Origin: Bin80 sp965215475
GTDB taxonomy: Bacteria; Bacteroidota; Rhodothermia; Rhodothermales; Bin80
Length of the DNA: 64,000 nt
Reading direction: 5' to 3'
NCBI GenBank assembly: GCA_965215475.1
Contig: OZ244061.1
Coordinates: forward strand, 2,418,001-2,482,000
The notes under the pieces were generated by a model. The model was not told the origin of the DNA and made no database searches. It saw only the letters and a program-made list of their open reading frames with translations. Both the position numbers and the translations under genes were made by a program. Below, in pieces: positions 1 to 9,031 of the stretch. The stretch's first letter is position 1, and every line of letters starts with the position of its first letter.

Positions 1-38
1 CCTCGTAGCGGAAACCAGGGTCGTGGGAGGAGAACGTG

Positions 39-61
39 AGCCCCTGATGGTATCAGGGGCT
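39..61. repeat. Perfect 9-bp inverted repeat (hairpin) at window edge
   Basis: Nine bases at 39-47 (AGCCCCTGA) are perfectly complementary to 53-61 (TCAGGGGCT), with a five-base loop. It is not followed by a T run on either strand, so it is not a classical intrinsic terminator. It lies in an open frame (23-235, plus) that I do not recognise and do not call as a gene. It could be part of a structured RNA, or the edge of an element continuing outside the window. Confidence 0.5.
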
Positions 62-487
62 GGGAGTGGTGTGTCCCGTTGTCAGAACGTACAGAAAAAA
101 GGATCAGAAAACGTCCGATTGGGGCAGGAATGGATCCTCAAAAACCAGCAAAATCCGTCTGATTTGCATCAAATACTAGATCAACTAAATTCTAAGCCGT
201 TAGTGGCAATTGCTGATAAAGGGCAGATTCCGTGAAAAGAAAAACTGCCAAAACTCATGAAAATTTCCACGATAAATTGTAAACTTGTGCAAAGAACAGA
301 TAGCTAGGATCAGCATAACCCACGACGAAGTAGTCTGCATATGATATCCATCCACGCCACGAATACTCTCGAATTCAGCAGAATTGAGAACCGAGGACGA
401 AATCGCTGAATATATTCCGGCAGAATAAGGGAATCTCCAGGATTCAATAAGGTGAAATGGGAAAGCTGTTTTTGGACGCATCTAAAG
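62..487. other. Gene-poor stretch downstream of the flippase gene
   Basis: I see no convincing coding region here. Short open frames exist on both strands (for example 200-481 minus), but they lack recognisable motifs and overlap each other. The stretch lies downstream of the minus-strand envelope operon, so it would hold that operon's 3' end. I could not identify a hairpin followed by T residues that would serve as its terminator. Confidence 0.4.
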
Positions 488-1948
488 TTACGAATTTCTG
501 AAAATCCGCTCCTTCCAGATTGCGAGACCAAAATAGCAGGCAGCTCCCAAGATCAGTGCCCCAGTAGTGCCCCATTTATTGTTAAACAGCAGGGCAGCGA
601 TGATCAATGCTAGCCCCGGTAGAGATAAAAGAAAGAAATCCCAATAGGGAGCAGCACATTCTCGCCAGGATACTTGTGCCAGTCGGAGAATGACGAATAA
701 CTGGATAGCCCGCACGATGGCACCGGTAATTCCACCGGCAATCAGCATCGTATCTATACTTCCAGAGAGCCCGCCCAAGACTAATGCCATAGACAGACAA
801 ACAAGTAAAAGTAATGCCATCAGAAAGTCCAGCCGCTGGCTTTCAGTCACATCGTAAACCCTGGTGAGAGGGGATACAATGGAACCCAGTACTAACCATG
901 CTGCGATATAGGTAGCATAGATTCCGGTCTGCCGATGAAGATCTCCCAGCCATAATTCAAAAAAATCTGGTCCCGCAAGCATGACGGAAAGAACAGGGAA
1001 GATTCCAATCATGACCAATCGGCGATGTACTAAGGAACTGATAGATGTCAGAGTACCAGATAAGTGCGCCTCTGCTGCACTGATAAAAAAGGGACGTGCA
1101 ACGGATCCACTGATGTAAGACATAGGAATCGAAATTGCGGCAAGAGCAATCCCGTAGAATCCAATGGTGTCTTCAGTGATGTCGGTATCAAAGAAGAACG
1201 GGATCAGAAGCACGGTCAATTGCCCCATGAGTGCACTAATCATGGATGAAGGTGTCGAGAACAATGCAAAATACCGATAGCGAATAGCAGCTTTGATCAT
1301 GCGATCCCAACTCAATGCAGAAACGATAGCTGTCGCACTGCGACGCAGTGCGACAGCTATGACAATAGTGGTAGACACGATATGGCCAAAAATAAAGCCA
1401 CCAATATGTCCTGCTTCATTGGCGTGGATCGGGGGAGATCCAGTACCAATCCGACCGGTCACCATCGCTAAAGTCAGACTGACATGGCTGGCACTAATGT
1501 GACGGAATGCCCGTTTTCGAACTAACCAGAATTCGGCAATTTTCCCCATCCGCATACAGATGAGAGTAAGCGGGACCAGAGGTAGATAGGGGGCAATGGC
1601 AGGAAAAGCCAAAAGATCGGCAATTTTGGTGCTCCAAAAAGAGAGAATCATAAGAAAGATTGCACTCAGAAAGGTTACCGAAGCGGAGAGCCAGATCAGT
1701 ACGGCCGCATCGTGATCTTCTTTTGGGAGCATCAGCGCGTCTTCATACCGCAGAGAAGCAATGGCTCCAACAAGCGTCATGAGCGTAACAAAATACTTGC
1801 CGATGCCCAGTTCTGAGGGCGAGTAAAGACGTGTGATGACCCCGAGCGCAAGGTATCCAATCACCATCACAACCCCGGCAGCGGAGAGCAGGGTCAGAGT
1901 GGGGCCGCTGAGACCCTGCGTCGAAAACAGGCGGCTTAGGGTTTTCAT
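488..1948 (-). CDS. Wzx-type polysaccharide flippase (MOP superfamily)
   Basis: About 486 residues and almost entirely hydrophobic, with roughly 12-14 predicted membrane helices. The N-terminal pattern (…VITRLYSPSELGIGKYFVTLM, then SLRYEDALMLPK) is typical of polysaccharide-biosynthesis or O-antigen exporters of the MOP/PST group, which flip undecaprenyl-linked sugars across the inner membrane. I chose the ATG at 1948 rather than the longer frame from 1978 because it overlaps the TGA stop of the upstream gene by four bases (ATGA), a translational-coupling arrangement. It is the last gene of a minus-strand run starting at hslV. The substrate cannot be told. Family assignment is good; the specific role in O-antigen versus exopolysaccharide is inference. 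Confidence 0.82.
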   Translation of the reverse strand: MKTLSRLFSTQGLSGPTLTLLSAAGVVMVIGYLALGVITRLYSPSELGIGKYFVTLMTLVGAIASLRYEDALMLPKEDHDAAVLIWLSASVTFLSAIFLMILSFWSTKIADLLAFPAIAPYLPLVPLTLICMRMGKIAEFWLVRKRAFRHISASHVSLTLAMVTGRIGTGSPPIHANEAGHIGGFIFGHIVSTTIVIAVALRRSATAIVSALSWDRMIKAAIRYRYFALFSTPSSMISALMGQLTVLLIPFFFDTDITEDTIGFYGIALAAISIPMSYISGSVARPFFISAAEAHLSGTLTSISSLVHRRLVMIGIFPVLSVMLAGPDFFELWLGDLHRQTGIYATYIAAWLVLGSIVSPLTRVYDVTESQRLDFLMALLLLVCLSMALVLGGLSGSIDTMLIAGGITGAIVRAIQLFVILRLAQVSWRECAAPYWDFFLLSLPGLALIIAALLFNNKWGTTGALILGAACYFGLAIWKERIFRNS

Positions 1949-3522
1949 GAATCCGGGTTGATTTTCCATACGACCCAAGGAGTTGCCCGATACACAAGCT
2001 CAAACCCGTTTAGAGGAGCTTCTTCCTGGCGCACAAGATAGTCAAATCCGTACTTGGACGCCAGTCTCTGGATGTCTGGTTTGGGGAGAGACAGGTAGGC
2101 ACTGTCTAGCCTAACGATGACATCGGATCCGCCACGCGGCGGTGTTGTGATGGGGGCTAGGTCAAGGAGTCTTGTAAACCACTCGCTCATATAGGGCTGA
2201 TGGAAAGGAACCGCCTTGAAATTTATAACGATGGCACGTTGTGCCTGAGATCTGAAGTGGTCCCACCCCGGTGGGACTGCGAAAATCGCATCCACCTCCG
2301 TAGAGTCACGCGCCCATATCGCAACCTGTTCCGGAGAAGTCTTCTTAGATGTCGGCCGAATGCCCAGCGAATCAGGTGTAATGATAAGGAGCGTGGCTGT
2401 GATGAGAGCTGTTGCACCAAGAGCATAATGTCCATGATCAAAAAAAGCAGTTAGGATACGTCGATAAAATTTAAGAATCAGTTGTGCGGCTACATTTGAA
2501 ACCAGAATCACACAAAATACCTTGATCAGTACGGTAAGCTTAAAGAGTTGCAATCGAGCGATCATCTCAACCTGAAAGACTTCCGTGCATAGGAAGGAGA
2601 GGGCACAAAGTACCGAAGTGATGGTCAGAACTCGTCGAACCAGTACGCGGTGAGATCTGGGCAATTGTGAGAATACAGCAAGCCCAAGTACGAACAGGAA
2701 TGCAAAGCGCAAGGCCTGTTCAGGATCAAACGATAGGGGCATATAGTGGTGTGGTGCCCGGAATTCAAACAGGATATAAAAGTAGGACCAGAAGCCCTCC
2801 GGATTTGCTCGTGTGAGCTGGAACCAGATGAGTGGGCCCAAAGCCGGCAATGCAGACAGGCTGAAATAACCCGTAAACAGGTATGGCTGGCGTCCAAACC
2901 ATCCGTGTTTCCATAGAAGCAAAAATGCGCACACCATGGCAATCTGTAAACCAACCAGTGCTTGGATCCAGACACCAAGGCCCATTAGAAGGGCCGCTTG
3001 TCCGAGTCGACCACGTACAAAAAACACCATCCCCCACAAACTGAAGGCCCAAGCCGGAATACTTGGAGTGAGGATCCATGTTACGAGGTCGTTTCCTCCC
3101 AGTGTGAACTTGGGGGTCAACAAGAGGGCCAAGATCACGCAGAGCGTTGCAGAAAGACGTTCACGAGTAAGTTGCAAACTAAGTGTATACAATGCCATGC
3201 TGATGCCGAACCAACTTGCTACATAGATGCCCAAGATGGTTGCATACATTCCAAACAGCTTTGCAGGTAGCCAAGCGATAAGCACAAAGAGGGTTCGAGG
3301 GCCAAACGTGTCTAATTGAACGTTCACAAACCAGTCAGACAGATACAGGTTGGCATCCAGAAGATGCATGAGGTAAGGCAAGATCTCATCCTGATCACTG
3401 ATGGCATAATCATAACCTCGCCAGAGAAGATAAATCGTAAGGGTGAGCAGCGGTAGATACAGGGGCGGTCGCATTCCCATCCCTGTGAGCAGCCGTGGCC
3501 ACCGGCCCATTTGACGCGGCAT
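1945..3522 (-). CDS. Polytopic membrane protein, GT-C glycosyltransferase-like (function unknown)
   Basis: A 525-residue protein with about ten or more hydrophobic segments over residues 15-400 and a soluble C-terminal part from about residue 400. The first periplasmic loop carries an acidic cluster (SDQDE near residue 42), the position where GT-C-fold lipid-linked glycosyltransferases keep their catalytic acid; this similarity is architectural only. It resembles uncharacterised membrane proteins of the DUF6798 kind. It starts two bases after the stop of the upstream transferase gene and overlaps the flippase by four bases, so the three are almost certainly co-transcribed. A role in surface-glycan synthesis is inferred from this context. 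Later ATG codons (3510, 3480) are alternative starts. Confidence 0.7.
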   Translation of the reverse strand: MPRQMGRWPRLLTGMGMRPPLYLPLLTLTIYLLWRGYDYAISDQDEILPYLMHLLDANLYLSDWFVNVQLDTFGPRTLFVLIAWLPAKLFGMYATILGIYVASWFGISMALYTLSLQLTRERLSATLCVILALLLTPKFTLGGNDLVTWILTPSIPAWAFSLWGMVFFVRGRLGQAALLMGLGVWIQALVGLQIAMVCAFLLLWKHGWFGRQPYLFTGYFSLSALPALGPLIWFQLTRANPEGFWSYFYILFEFRAPHHYMPLSFDPEQALRFAFLFVLGLAVFSQLPRSHRVLVRRVLTITSVLCALSFLCTEVFQVEMIARLQLFKLTVLIKVFCVILVSNVAAQLILKFYRRILTAFFDHGHYALGATALITATLLIITPDSLGIRPTSKKTSPEQVAIWARDSTEVDAIFAVPPGWDHFRSQAQRAIVINFKAVPFHQPYMSEWFTRLLDLAPITTPPRGGSDVIVRLDSAYLSLPKPDIQRLASKYGFDYLVRQEEAPLNGFELVYRATPWVVWKINPDS

Positions 3523-3524
3523 GG

Positions 3525-4430
3525 TTATCGTCCAAAATAAATCCGAGGTCTCCGCCGCAGATGATAGTATTGTGTAAGCACCGGATTGAACGAGCGTTTG
3601 AACTCGGCGATAGAAGGCGTGTTTGCTCCAACAAAGTCAAATTTTTGGATCCCGGATTGAGATAGAATCGGAAGGGCTTCTCCAATTAATACGGTCATCG
3701 CCGGCCCGGGAACACTCCCGGCGATCCAGTAATGAGCGGTGTTTTGGTCATGCAGAAGGATGAGCCCGGCCTCGGGAATCTTTCCTCGCATGGCCACAAA
3801 CACCCGTGCCTGCTTTCCCATTGCTTTCGTGATGGCTTCTAGAGCAGCCGGCTTGGCCGGGATAGATCGCCCATGTCGGTTGTAGCTTTTGGCACAAAGA
3901 TCAATCACATGAGGTGTTGCGGTGGAGTCTTCATGAATTTTGTATTCGGATCCTTTGGATTTCCACGTTCGGCGTGCTCCGCTAGACCAGTTTTCAGGGT
4001 TTGTGGGCAGCTGGATAAGGTAAGTGAATAGCGGTCTCACTTGCCAGCCGCGCCACTGCGCCGTGCGAGGATCCGATAAGTGAACGAAGAGGTCGGCTCT
4101 CCGGGTGGTTTGTTCGGCAAAACAGAGAAGTTGATCCAGGGAGCTCTGCTGCCGGTGTACCAAGTGTGCACTCGGCGGATGGGGTAACAATAATGCAGAG
4201 TACTGTGTACATGGAGGTACGACAATGCGGCGAAGGGTTTGGCCTCCTTTCACATGAACCAGTAACGCAGCCTCGTCCTCATGAAAACAAATCTGTGGTT
4301 TCAGTCCGAATACCTTGCTAACGGTTTCTACATAGCGCAAGGACGCAAAAACCCCTCGTGTACGCTCCCAAAGGGATTGATACCGGTCACGTACACCGGA
4401 GTCATTCAAGTTGTAGATTGAGGTGCTCAA
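3525..4430 (-). CDS. FemAB/GNAT-like acyltransferase
   Basis: About 301 residues. The C-terminal half has the pattern of GNAT/FemAB-type transferases: a strand ending VFVAMRGKIPEAGLILLHD, then HYWIAGS, then KFDFVGANTPSIAEFKRSFNP and a YYHLRR tail, as in exopolysaccharide-locus acetyltransferases and peptidoglycan-bridge enzymes. The frame opens with TTG at 4430, three bases after the hslU stop; no nearby ATG exists in frame, so TTG is the best start. It probably transfers an acyl or aminoacyl group to a cell-envelope glycan, given the membrane protein and flippase directly downstream. The acceptor is unknown. Confidence 0.68.
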   Translation of the reverse strand: MSTSIYNLNDSGVRDRYQSLWERTRGVFASLRYVETVSKVFGLKPQICFHEDEAALLVHVKGGQTLRRIVVPPCTQYSALLLPHPPSAHLVHRQQSSLDQLLCFAEQTTRRADLFVHLSDPRTAQWRGWQVRPLFTYLIQLPTNPENWSSGARRTWKSKGSEYKIHEDSTATPHVIDLCAKSYNRHGRSIPAKPAALEAITKAMGKQARVFVAMRGKIPEAGLILLHDQNTAHYWIAGSVPGPAMTVLIGEALPILSQSGIQKFDFVGANTPSIAEFKRSFNPVLTQYYHLRRRPRIYFGR

Positions 4431-4433
4431 CAG

Positions 4434-5807
4434 TTATAGGATATACTGACTGAGATCGCGATTTTTCACGATACTCCCGAGGCGCTCTTCGACCTCATTG
4501 GCATCCATAGAGATCTCCTTAGGAGAGCTACCGTCTGACTCAAAGAGCAGATCTTCGAGGAGGGTCGTCATGATCGTATGCAGCCTTCGAGCACCAATAT
4601 TCTCCACTTCATCATTGACCTTGGCGGCCGTACGGGCGATGAGCCGAACGGCATCGTCGGTGAACTCAAGGATAACTTTTTCCGCTTCTAGAAGTGCGCG
4701 ATACTGTTTGAGCAGGGCATTGCGGGGTTGCGTAAGAATCAAATAAAAATCTTCCTCCCCCAGTCGATGCATTTCTACCCGGATCGGAAAGCGACCTTGC
4801 ATTTCGGGGATGAGATCACTGGGCTTGGAAACATGGAAAGCCCCGCTGGCAATAAACAGGATATGATCGGTTCGGACCATCCCATGCTTTGTGGTAACGG
4901 TTGCTCCTTCCACCAGAGGCAACAGATCTCGCTGGACGCCCTCACGAGATACATCAGGGCCGCCCCCATTCTTGCTCGCTCGGCTTGCGACCTTGTCAAT
5001 TTCGTCAATAAAGACAATGCCTGAATCTTCAACCCGCTTGAGTGCTTCCTGGGTTACGACATCCATGTCAATGAGCTTGGATGCCTCTTCTTTGGACAGA
5101 AGTTCTTCGGCTTCAGATACCTTAACTCGGCGTTTCTTACGACGTTTTCCTCCAATATTTCCGAGCATATCTTGAAGGTTCATGCCCATTTCTTCCATTC
5201 CCATTGGACCAAAAACCTGCAACATGGAAGAAGGCTGTTCTTTTTGAACCTCAACTTCGATCTCACGGTTGGCAAAACGTCCATCCTTGAGTCGTTTCCG
5301 GAATTTTGCCCGTGTCGGAGATTCTTCTAAGGCAATATTTCCGGATTGGCCATTTTCCAAATCAGGATTAGAGACGGGTGGGGGAGGAGGGATAATGATA
5401 TTAAGGATGCGCTCACGCGCGAGTTCGCGTGCACGCTCTTGTACATGAGCTTCATGCTCCTGCCGTACCAGACGAATTGCCCGGTCAGTGAGATCACGGA
5501 TCATGCTCTCCACATCGCGACCTACATATCCGACCTCTGTAAATTTTGTTGCCTCAACCTTGATAAAAGGGGCATCAACCAATTTTGCCAGTCTCCGTGC
5601 AATCTCCGTCTTTCCCACACCCGTAGGGCCCATGAGAATGATATTACTGGGCAAGATTTCATCCTGTAAATCACTGGATACTTGTTGGCGGCGCCAGCGG
5701 TTGCGTAGCGCAATCGAGACGGTACGTTTGGCTTCGGTCTGTCCAATTATATAGTTATCCAGCTCCGCCACGATTGCACGTGGGGTCAGATGCTCGTTCA
5801 TGGTCAT
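4434..5807 (-). CDS. hslU: HslU, ATPase subunit of the HslUV protease
   Basis: AAA+ unfoldase that feeds substrates into the HslV peptidase in the cytoplasm. Visible hallmarks are the N-terminal TPRAIVAELD, Walker A GPTGVGKTE near residue 55, the pore motif GYVGRD, a variable I-domain at about residues 110-250 containing a run of prolines, Walker B IVFIDEID, sensor IASGAFH and the C-terminal tail LSQYIL that docks into HslV. Length (457) is slightly above the usual 440-450 because of the I-domain. The start is the first of two close ATGs (5807 or 5801). hslV lies upstream in the same direction, but a NYN-domain gene sits between the two subunits. Confidence 0.97.
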   Translation of the reverse strand: MTMNEHLTPRAIVAELDNYIIGQTEAKRTVSIALRNRWRRQQVSSDLQDEILPSNIILMGPTGVGKTEIARRLAKLVDAPFIKVEATKFTEVGYVGRDVESMIRDLTDRAIRLVRQEHEAHVQERARELARERILNIIIPPPPPVSNPDLENGQSGNIALEESPTRAKFRKRLKDGRFANREIEVEVQKEQPSSMLQVFGPMGMEEMGMNLQDMLGNIGGKRRKKRRVKVSEAEELLSKEEASKLIDMDVVTQEALKRVEDSGIVFIDEIDKVASRASKNGGGPDVSREGVQRDLLPLVEGATVTTKHGMVRTDHILFIASGAFHVSKPSDLIPEMQGRFPIRVEMHRLGEEDFYLILTQPRNALLKQYRALLEAEKVILEFTDDAVRLIARTAAKVNDEVENIGARRLHTIMTTLLEDLLFESDGSSPKEISMDANEVEERLGSIVKNRDLSQYIL

Positions 5808-5849
5808 CAGATTAATCTTAGGTCGTAGACTTCGCGGTTACAGAAATTG

Positions 5850-6797
5850 CTATTGATCGTAGGCTTCGGTAGAAATGCGATCAACTTGCTCATAATCTTC
5901 CTCGTCTTCACGCTCCATCTCGTCATGAATTTCGATTACGTTAGGGTGATGATAATTGATCAGTAGCACGGTATAGTTGAACGGGAAGCCCTTACGTTTT
6001 TCAAGCCATACAGCACCTGCTTCATTGAGTTTGCCGACAATTACTTTTGGATCGTCGTGATCTCCAAACATATCGGAAAGTTTTCGCAACAGGGGAGTGA
6101 GGTAAATCTCCTCGTACTGCCCAAAGAATTGTTCAATCATCTCCAGTGCAATCAGTACCGTTTCATCTGTAATCTCCGTAAGTTCTTCTGGCACGGTCGT
6201 CAATCCAGATGGACGAACAGGAGTAGGTGTTTCGGTATGGTCTTCTTCGTTCGGAGATGCATGAAGGGTTTCATTCAGAAATTTGTCGGCATGGATAAAA
6301 AGATCTGAATATTCCCCGGAATAGTTAATGCCGGGAGGTTGGAATGTGATGGCAAAGCCGCGCACATTCTTTCGTTGACAATATTTGAGAAGGGGAAGAT
6401 AGAGACGGTCCCCTGTGATCAGGAAAATGGCTCGTATATCTTCACGGTGTTGTACGATTTCGAGTGCATCAATGCAGATCTGGATCTCAGAAGCATTGGA
6501 CTGCAGAGAGGCGGGAACAAACCGGGGCTCCAATCCAGCTAGATAGAGGCTTTGCTGAATCTCTGGATCGGTCGATCCTAGAGAGGCGAAGTCGGCATAA
6601 GCAACCGGTGCATCTAAGTGAAAATTTAAGTCATTCTTCACATGTTGCAAAGTGGAATTTAGCAGTGTATTAATCACATATTTGGGTTTTGTACGATCAA
6701 TTGCATTACGATCAATATAGTCGAAAAGATTATCGTAGTCCACAAACATGCATGCACGTTGAGTTGAAGCTATATTGGGCAAAATTCGATCAGGCAT
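5850..6797 (-). CDS. NYN-domain (PIN-like, LabA/DUF88) putative ribonuclease
   Basis: About 315 residues. Residues 15-175 look like a NYN domain: FVDYDN (acids at 20 and 22), an SEIQICIDALE helix with Asp110, and LITGDRLYLPLL with Asp130, followed by VRGFAI. These acidic positions form the metal-binding nuclease site in PIN/NYN enzymes. Residues about 205-290 form a separate globular region (LTPLLRKLSDMFGD…), possibly a winged-helix RNA-binding module, then an acidic tail (EREDEEDYEQ). It lies between hslV (16 bases upstream) and hslU (42 bases downstream), so co-expression with the protease is likely. The RNA target is unknown. Confidence 0.8.
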   Translation of the reverse strand: MPDRILPNIASTQRACMFVDYDNLFDYIDRNAIDRTKPKYVINTLLNSTLQHVKNDLNFHLDAPVAYADFASLGSTDPEIQQSLYLAGLEPRFVPASLQSNASEIQICIDALEIVQHREDIRAIFLITGDRLYLPLLKYCQRKNVRGFAITFQPPGINYSGEYSDLFIHADKFLNETLHASPNEEDHTETPTPVRPSGLTTVPEELTEITDETVLIALEMIEQFFGQYEEIYLTPLLRKLSDMFGDHDDPKVIVGKLNEAGAVWLEKRKGFPFNYTVLLINYHHPNVIEIHDEMEREDEEDYEQVDRISTEAYDQ

Positions 6798-6812
6798 GGT
6801 ATCTAAAATGTA

Positions 6813-7373
6813 TTATTTGTCGGGATCGTCATCAATTTCAAGCACAGTCAGGGAGTGATTGGTATAGACACATATATCTGCGGCAACGCGAAGAGAATCG
6901 GTCACAATTTCTTTTGCGGTCAACTGGGGGGCATGTTGGATCATGGCACGTGCGGCGGCAAGTGCGAAAGCACCTCCGCTTCCGATTGCCGCAATGTCAT
7001 CATCGGGTTCAATCACATCCCCACTACCACTAATGAGTAGGAGTCGGTCCATCGTTCCAACGACTAGTAAGGCTTCCAGGCGGCGCAAATAGCGATCGGT
7101 GCGCCAATCTTTGGCGAGTTCTACAGAAGCACGCGTGAGATTTCCTCCGTATTGCTTGAGCTTATCTTCAAAGCGTTCAAACAAAGTAAATGCATCGGCA
7201 GTAGATCCAGCAAATCCGGCAAGAACCTCTCCGTCATAGAGTCTGCGAACCTTCTGAGCCTTGTGCTTCATCACAGTACTTCCAAGGGTGGCCTGTCCAT
7301 CTGATCCGATTGCAACCTTTTGGTGGCGCCGAACACCGATTACGGTCGTACTGTGCAAGGGGTACTCCTGCAT
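6813..7373 (-). CDS. hslV: HslV, peptidase subunit of the HslUV protease
   Basis: Threonine peptidase of the proteasome-beta family that forms the proteolytic double ring capped by HslU. An eight-residue propeptide (MQEYPLHS) precedes the catalytic Thr9 in TTVIGV. It is followed by SDGQATLG, MKHKAQKVRRL, GFAGSTADAFTLFERFE and the C-terminal GSGGAFALAAARA, all diagnostic. The 186-residue length is typical. It is the first gene of the minus-strand run through the NYN gene and hslU. The roughly 190 bases upstream separate it from the carboxypeptidase gene and probably hold its promoter. Confidence 0.97.
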   Translation of the reverse strand: MQEYPLHSTTVIGVRRHQKVAIGSDGQATLGSTVMKHKAQKVRRLYDGEVLAGFAGSTADAFTLFERFEDKLKQYGGNLTRASVELAKDWRTDRYLRRLEALLVVGTMDRLLLISGSGDVIEPDDDIAAIGSGGAFALAAARAMIQHAPQLTAKEIVTDSLRVAADICVYTNHSLTVLEIDDDPDK

Positions 7374-7561
7374 GTATTTATTGATAATTAAAATATGTAA
7401 GGGAGATGCACCGGCCGTGCACTATTACTTTACTGACACCCAAATCTTATGCGTCAGCCCTTCCCACTGGATAAATAAAATAATCGGGATCAATCGAGAG
7501 ATTAGAATAGAATATTCCCGTACGTATGTGTATGGTACCGACAGCGGACGTTCTTGTTCCA

Positions 7562-9019
7562 CTACGGAGAAAGATCAATCAACTGGTTGATAAATAATTC
7601 TTGAATTTCGCGAATCTCTGCGTGACGCCCCTGGAAATGATTTGCAAAGATTACAAATGCCAGGAGAGAATCATCGTTTTGGGTGAGATATCCTGCAAGG
7701 GCGTTTACATTACCAAGTGTTCCAGTCTTTGCTCGAACCCGACCGTAGCCTGGAGAAGTTCGGATGAATCGGTATTCGAGGGTGCCATCCTGTCCGCCCA
7801 CAGCCAGCGAAGACAAAAATGCATTACGTACCTCTAGGCTGGGATGTAGGGCCATGAAGCGAAGTAGTGCAATCGTCATTGCAGGTGTGACTAGATTCTT
7901 ACGGGAGAGTCCTGAACCGTCAACCAGTTGCAATCGGTCCGTCTCTAGTTGTGCATTTTGGTAGGTTCGTTTACTGGCTTCAAGGCCCATGGCTGCCGAG
8001 CCCGGTTCATATTCGTGGTCACCGGGTTCGGGGCGTTCGTATCCCAGTGTTTTCAATAAGTGTTCGGCATAGAGATTGTGACTCTCTTTGTTCACGATTG
8101 CGACCAACTCGGCCAGCGGAGCTGAGGCATGGGTGGCAATCACTTGGGCCGTCGAGTAGTCGAGCTCCAAAGAAGAATCATCTATATCAAGGAGTGTTCC
8201 GTGAAGATGAATATCCCGAGAAGCGAGGATCGTGCGGAGTCCATGCAGAAAGTATAGCGTCGGATTATGGACGGTGATTGCTTCGGGGTCTGATTGACCA
8301 ACCGGCACCTTGCTTGATACAACAATCTGGTTTGTTTCAGGGATGCGGGCATGTCCTTCAACGACCTCTTGCCCCCGTGGCAGAGTAATGGTTTGGTTGT
8401 CGACGACGAGGAAAGTTCCTGGATCAGGGGTCATGGAAAGTTCTCCCACGGCTCCTGGTTTCGTAGGATGGACAAGCAGATCTACAACGGCATCGTGAAA
8501 CGTTAAGCCACTGATTTGCGCAGCATACCCATACACCAAATCTTCCCAACTCCAGTCTGCTCCCAGGGGAACATCGTCAAATACATTGTCATCCCCAATG
8601 AGATCTCCATAGATCTCTTGGATCCCTAGAGCGTCAAGCGAGTCTGCAAAGGAATGAAAAAGATGCATCCAATTTTCTCCAGGAGCTCCTGTGGAAGGGT
8701 CGCCTGATCCACGAACGATGAGATTTCCCTGAAGAGCCTCTCCATTCCGCGTTCCATTTATATAGAGCTTGGTTACATAGCGGTAATCGGGGCCCAACTG
8801 ATCCAGTACCGATGCAGTGGTGAACAGCTTCGTAACCGAGGCAGGCATAAAGCTTCGGGTTGGATTCCGGGCAAAAAGGGTATCTCCTGAATTGACATCC
8901 ACGACCATGCTTCCCCACCATGCATGTGGTCGGGTATCAAGAACCGAGTCCAGTACACTTTGTGCGATACAGAAGCTACCCGGGAATAGAAATACAATGA
9001 AATATATCAAGGAACGCAT
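7562..9019 (-). CDS. dacB: PBP4-type D-alanyl-D-alanine carboxypeptidase/endopeptidase
   Basis: Peptidase family S13 enzyme, about 485 residues, that trims or opens peptidoglycan cross-links in the periplasm. An N-terminal signal peptide is evident (hydrophobic residues 2-18, FCIAQS). All three serine-penicillin-binding motifs are present: SVTK (Ser61-Lys64), SHN in NKESHNLYAEHLLK, and KTG in RAKTGTLGNVNALAGYL. The long insert between SxxK and SxN is typical of PBP4. It follows mreC by 12 bases, so wall-shape and wall-trimming genes are co-transcribed. The symbol follows the family; pbpG-like naming is possible. Confidence 0.92.
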   Translation of the reverse strand: MRSLIYFIVFLFPGSFCIAQSVLDSVLDTRPHAWWGSMVVDVNSGDTLFARNPTRSFMPASVTKLFTTASVLDQLGPDYRYVTKLYINGTRNGEALQGNLIVRGSGDPSTGAPGENWMHLFHSFADSLDALGIQEIYGDLIGDDNVFDDVPLGADWSWEDLVYGYAAQISGLTFHDAVVDLLVHPTKPGAVGELSMTPDPGTFLVVDNQTITLPRGQEVVEGHARIPETNQIVVSSKVPVGQSDPEAITVHNPTLYFLHGLRTILASRDIHLHGTLLDIDDSSLELDYSTAQVIATHASAPLAELVAIVNKESHNLYAEHLLKTLGYERPEPGDHEYEPGSAAMGLEASKRTYQNAQLETDRLQLVDGSGLSRKNLVTPAMTIALLRFMALHPSLEVRNAFLSSLAVGGQDGTLEYRFIRTSPGYGRVRAKTGTLGNVNALAGYLTQNDDSLLAFVIFANHFQGRHAEIREIQELFINQLIDLSP

Positions 9020-9031
9020 CTATGTTCTAAA

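Noticed and set aside
7411..7430. Near-palindrome TGCACCGGCCGTGCA upstream of hslV
   Set aside because: The arms are only five bases with an imperfect centre; too weak to call as an operator.
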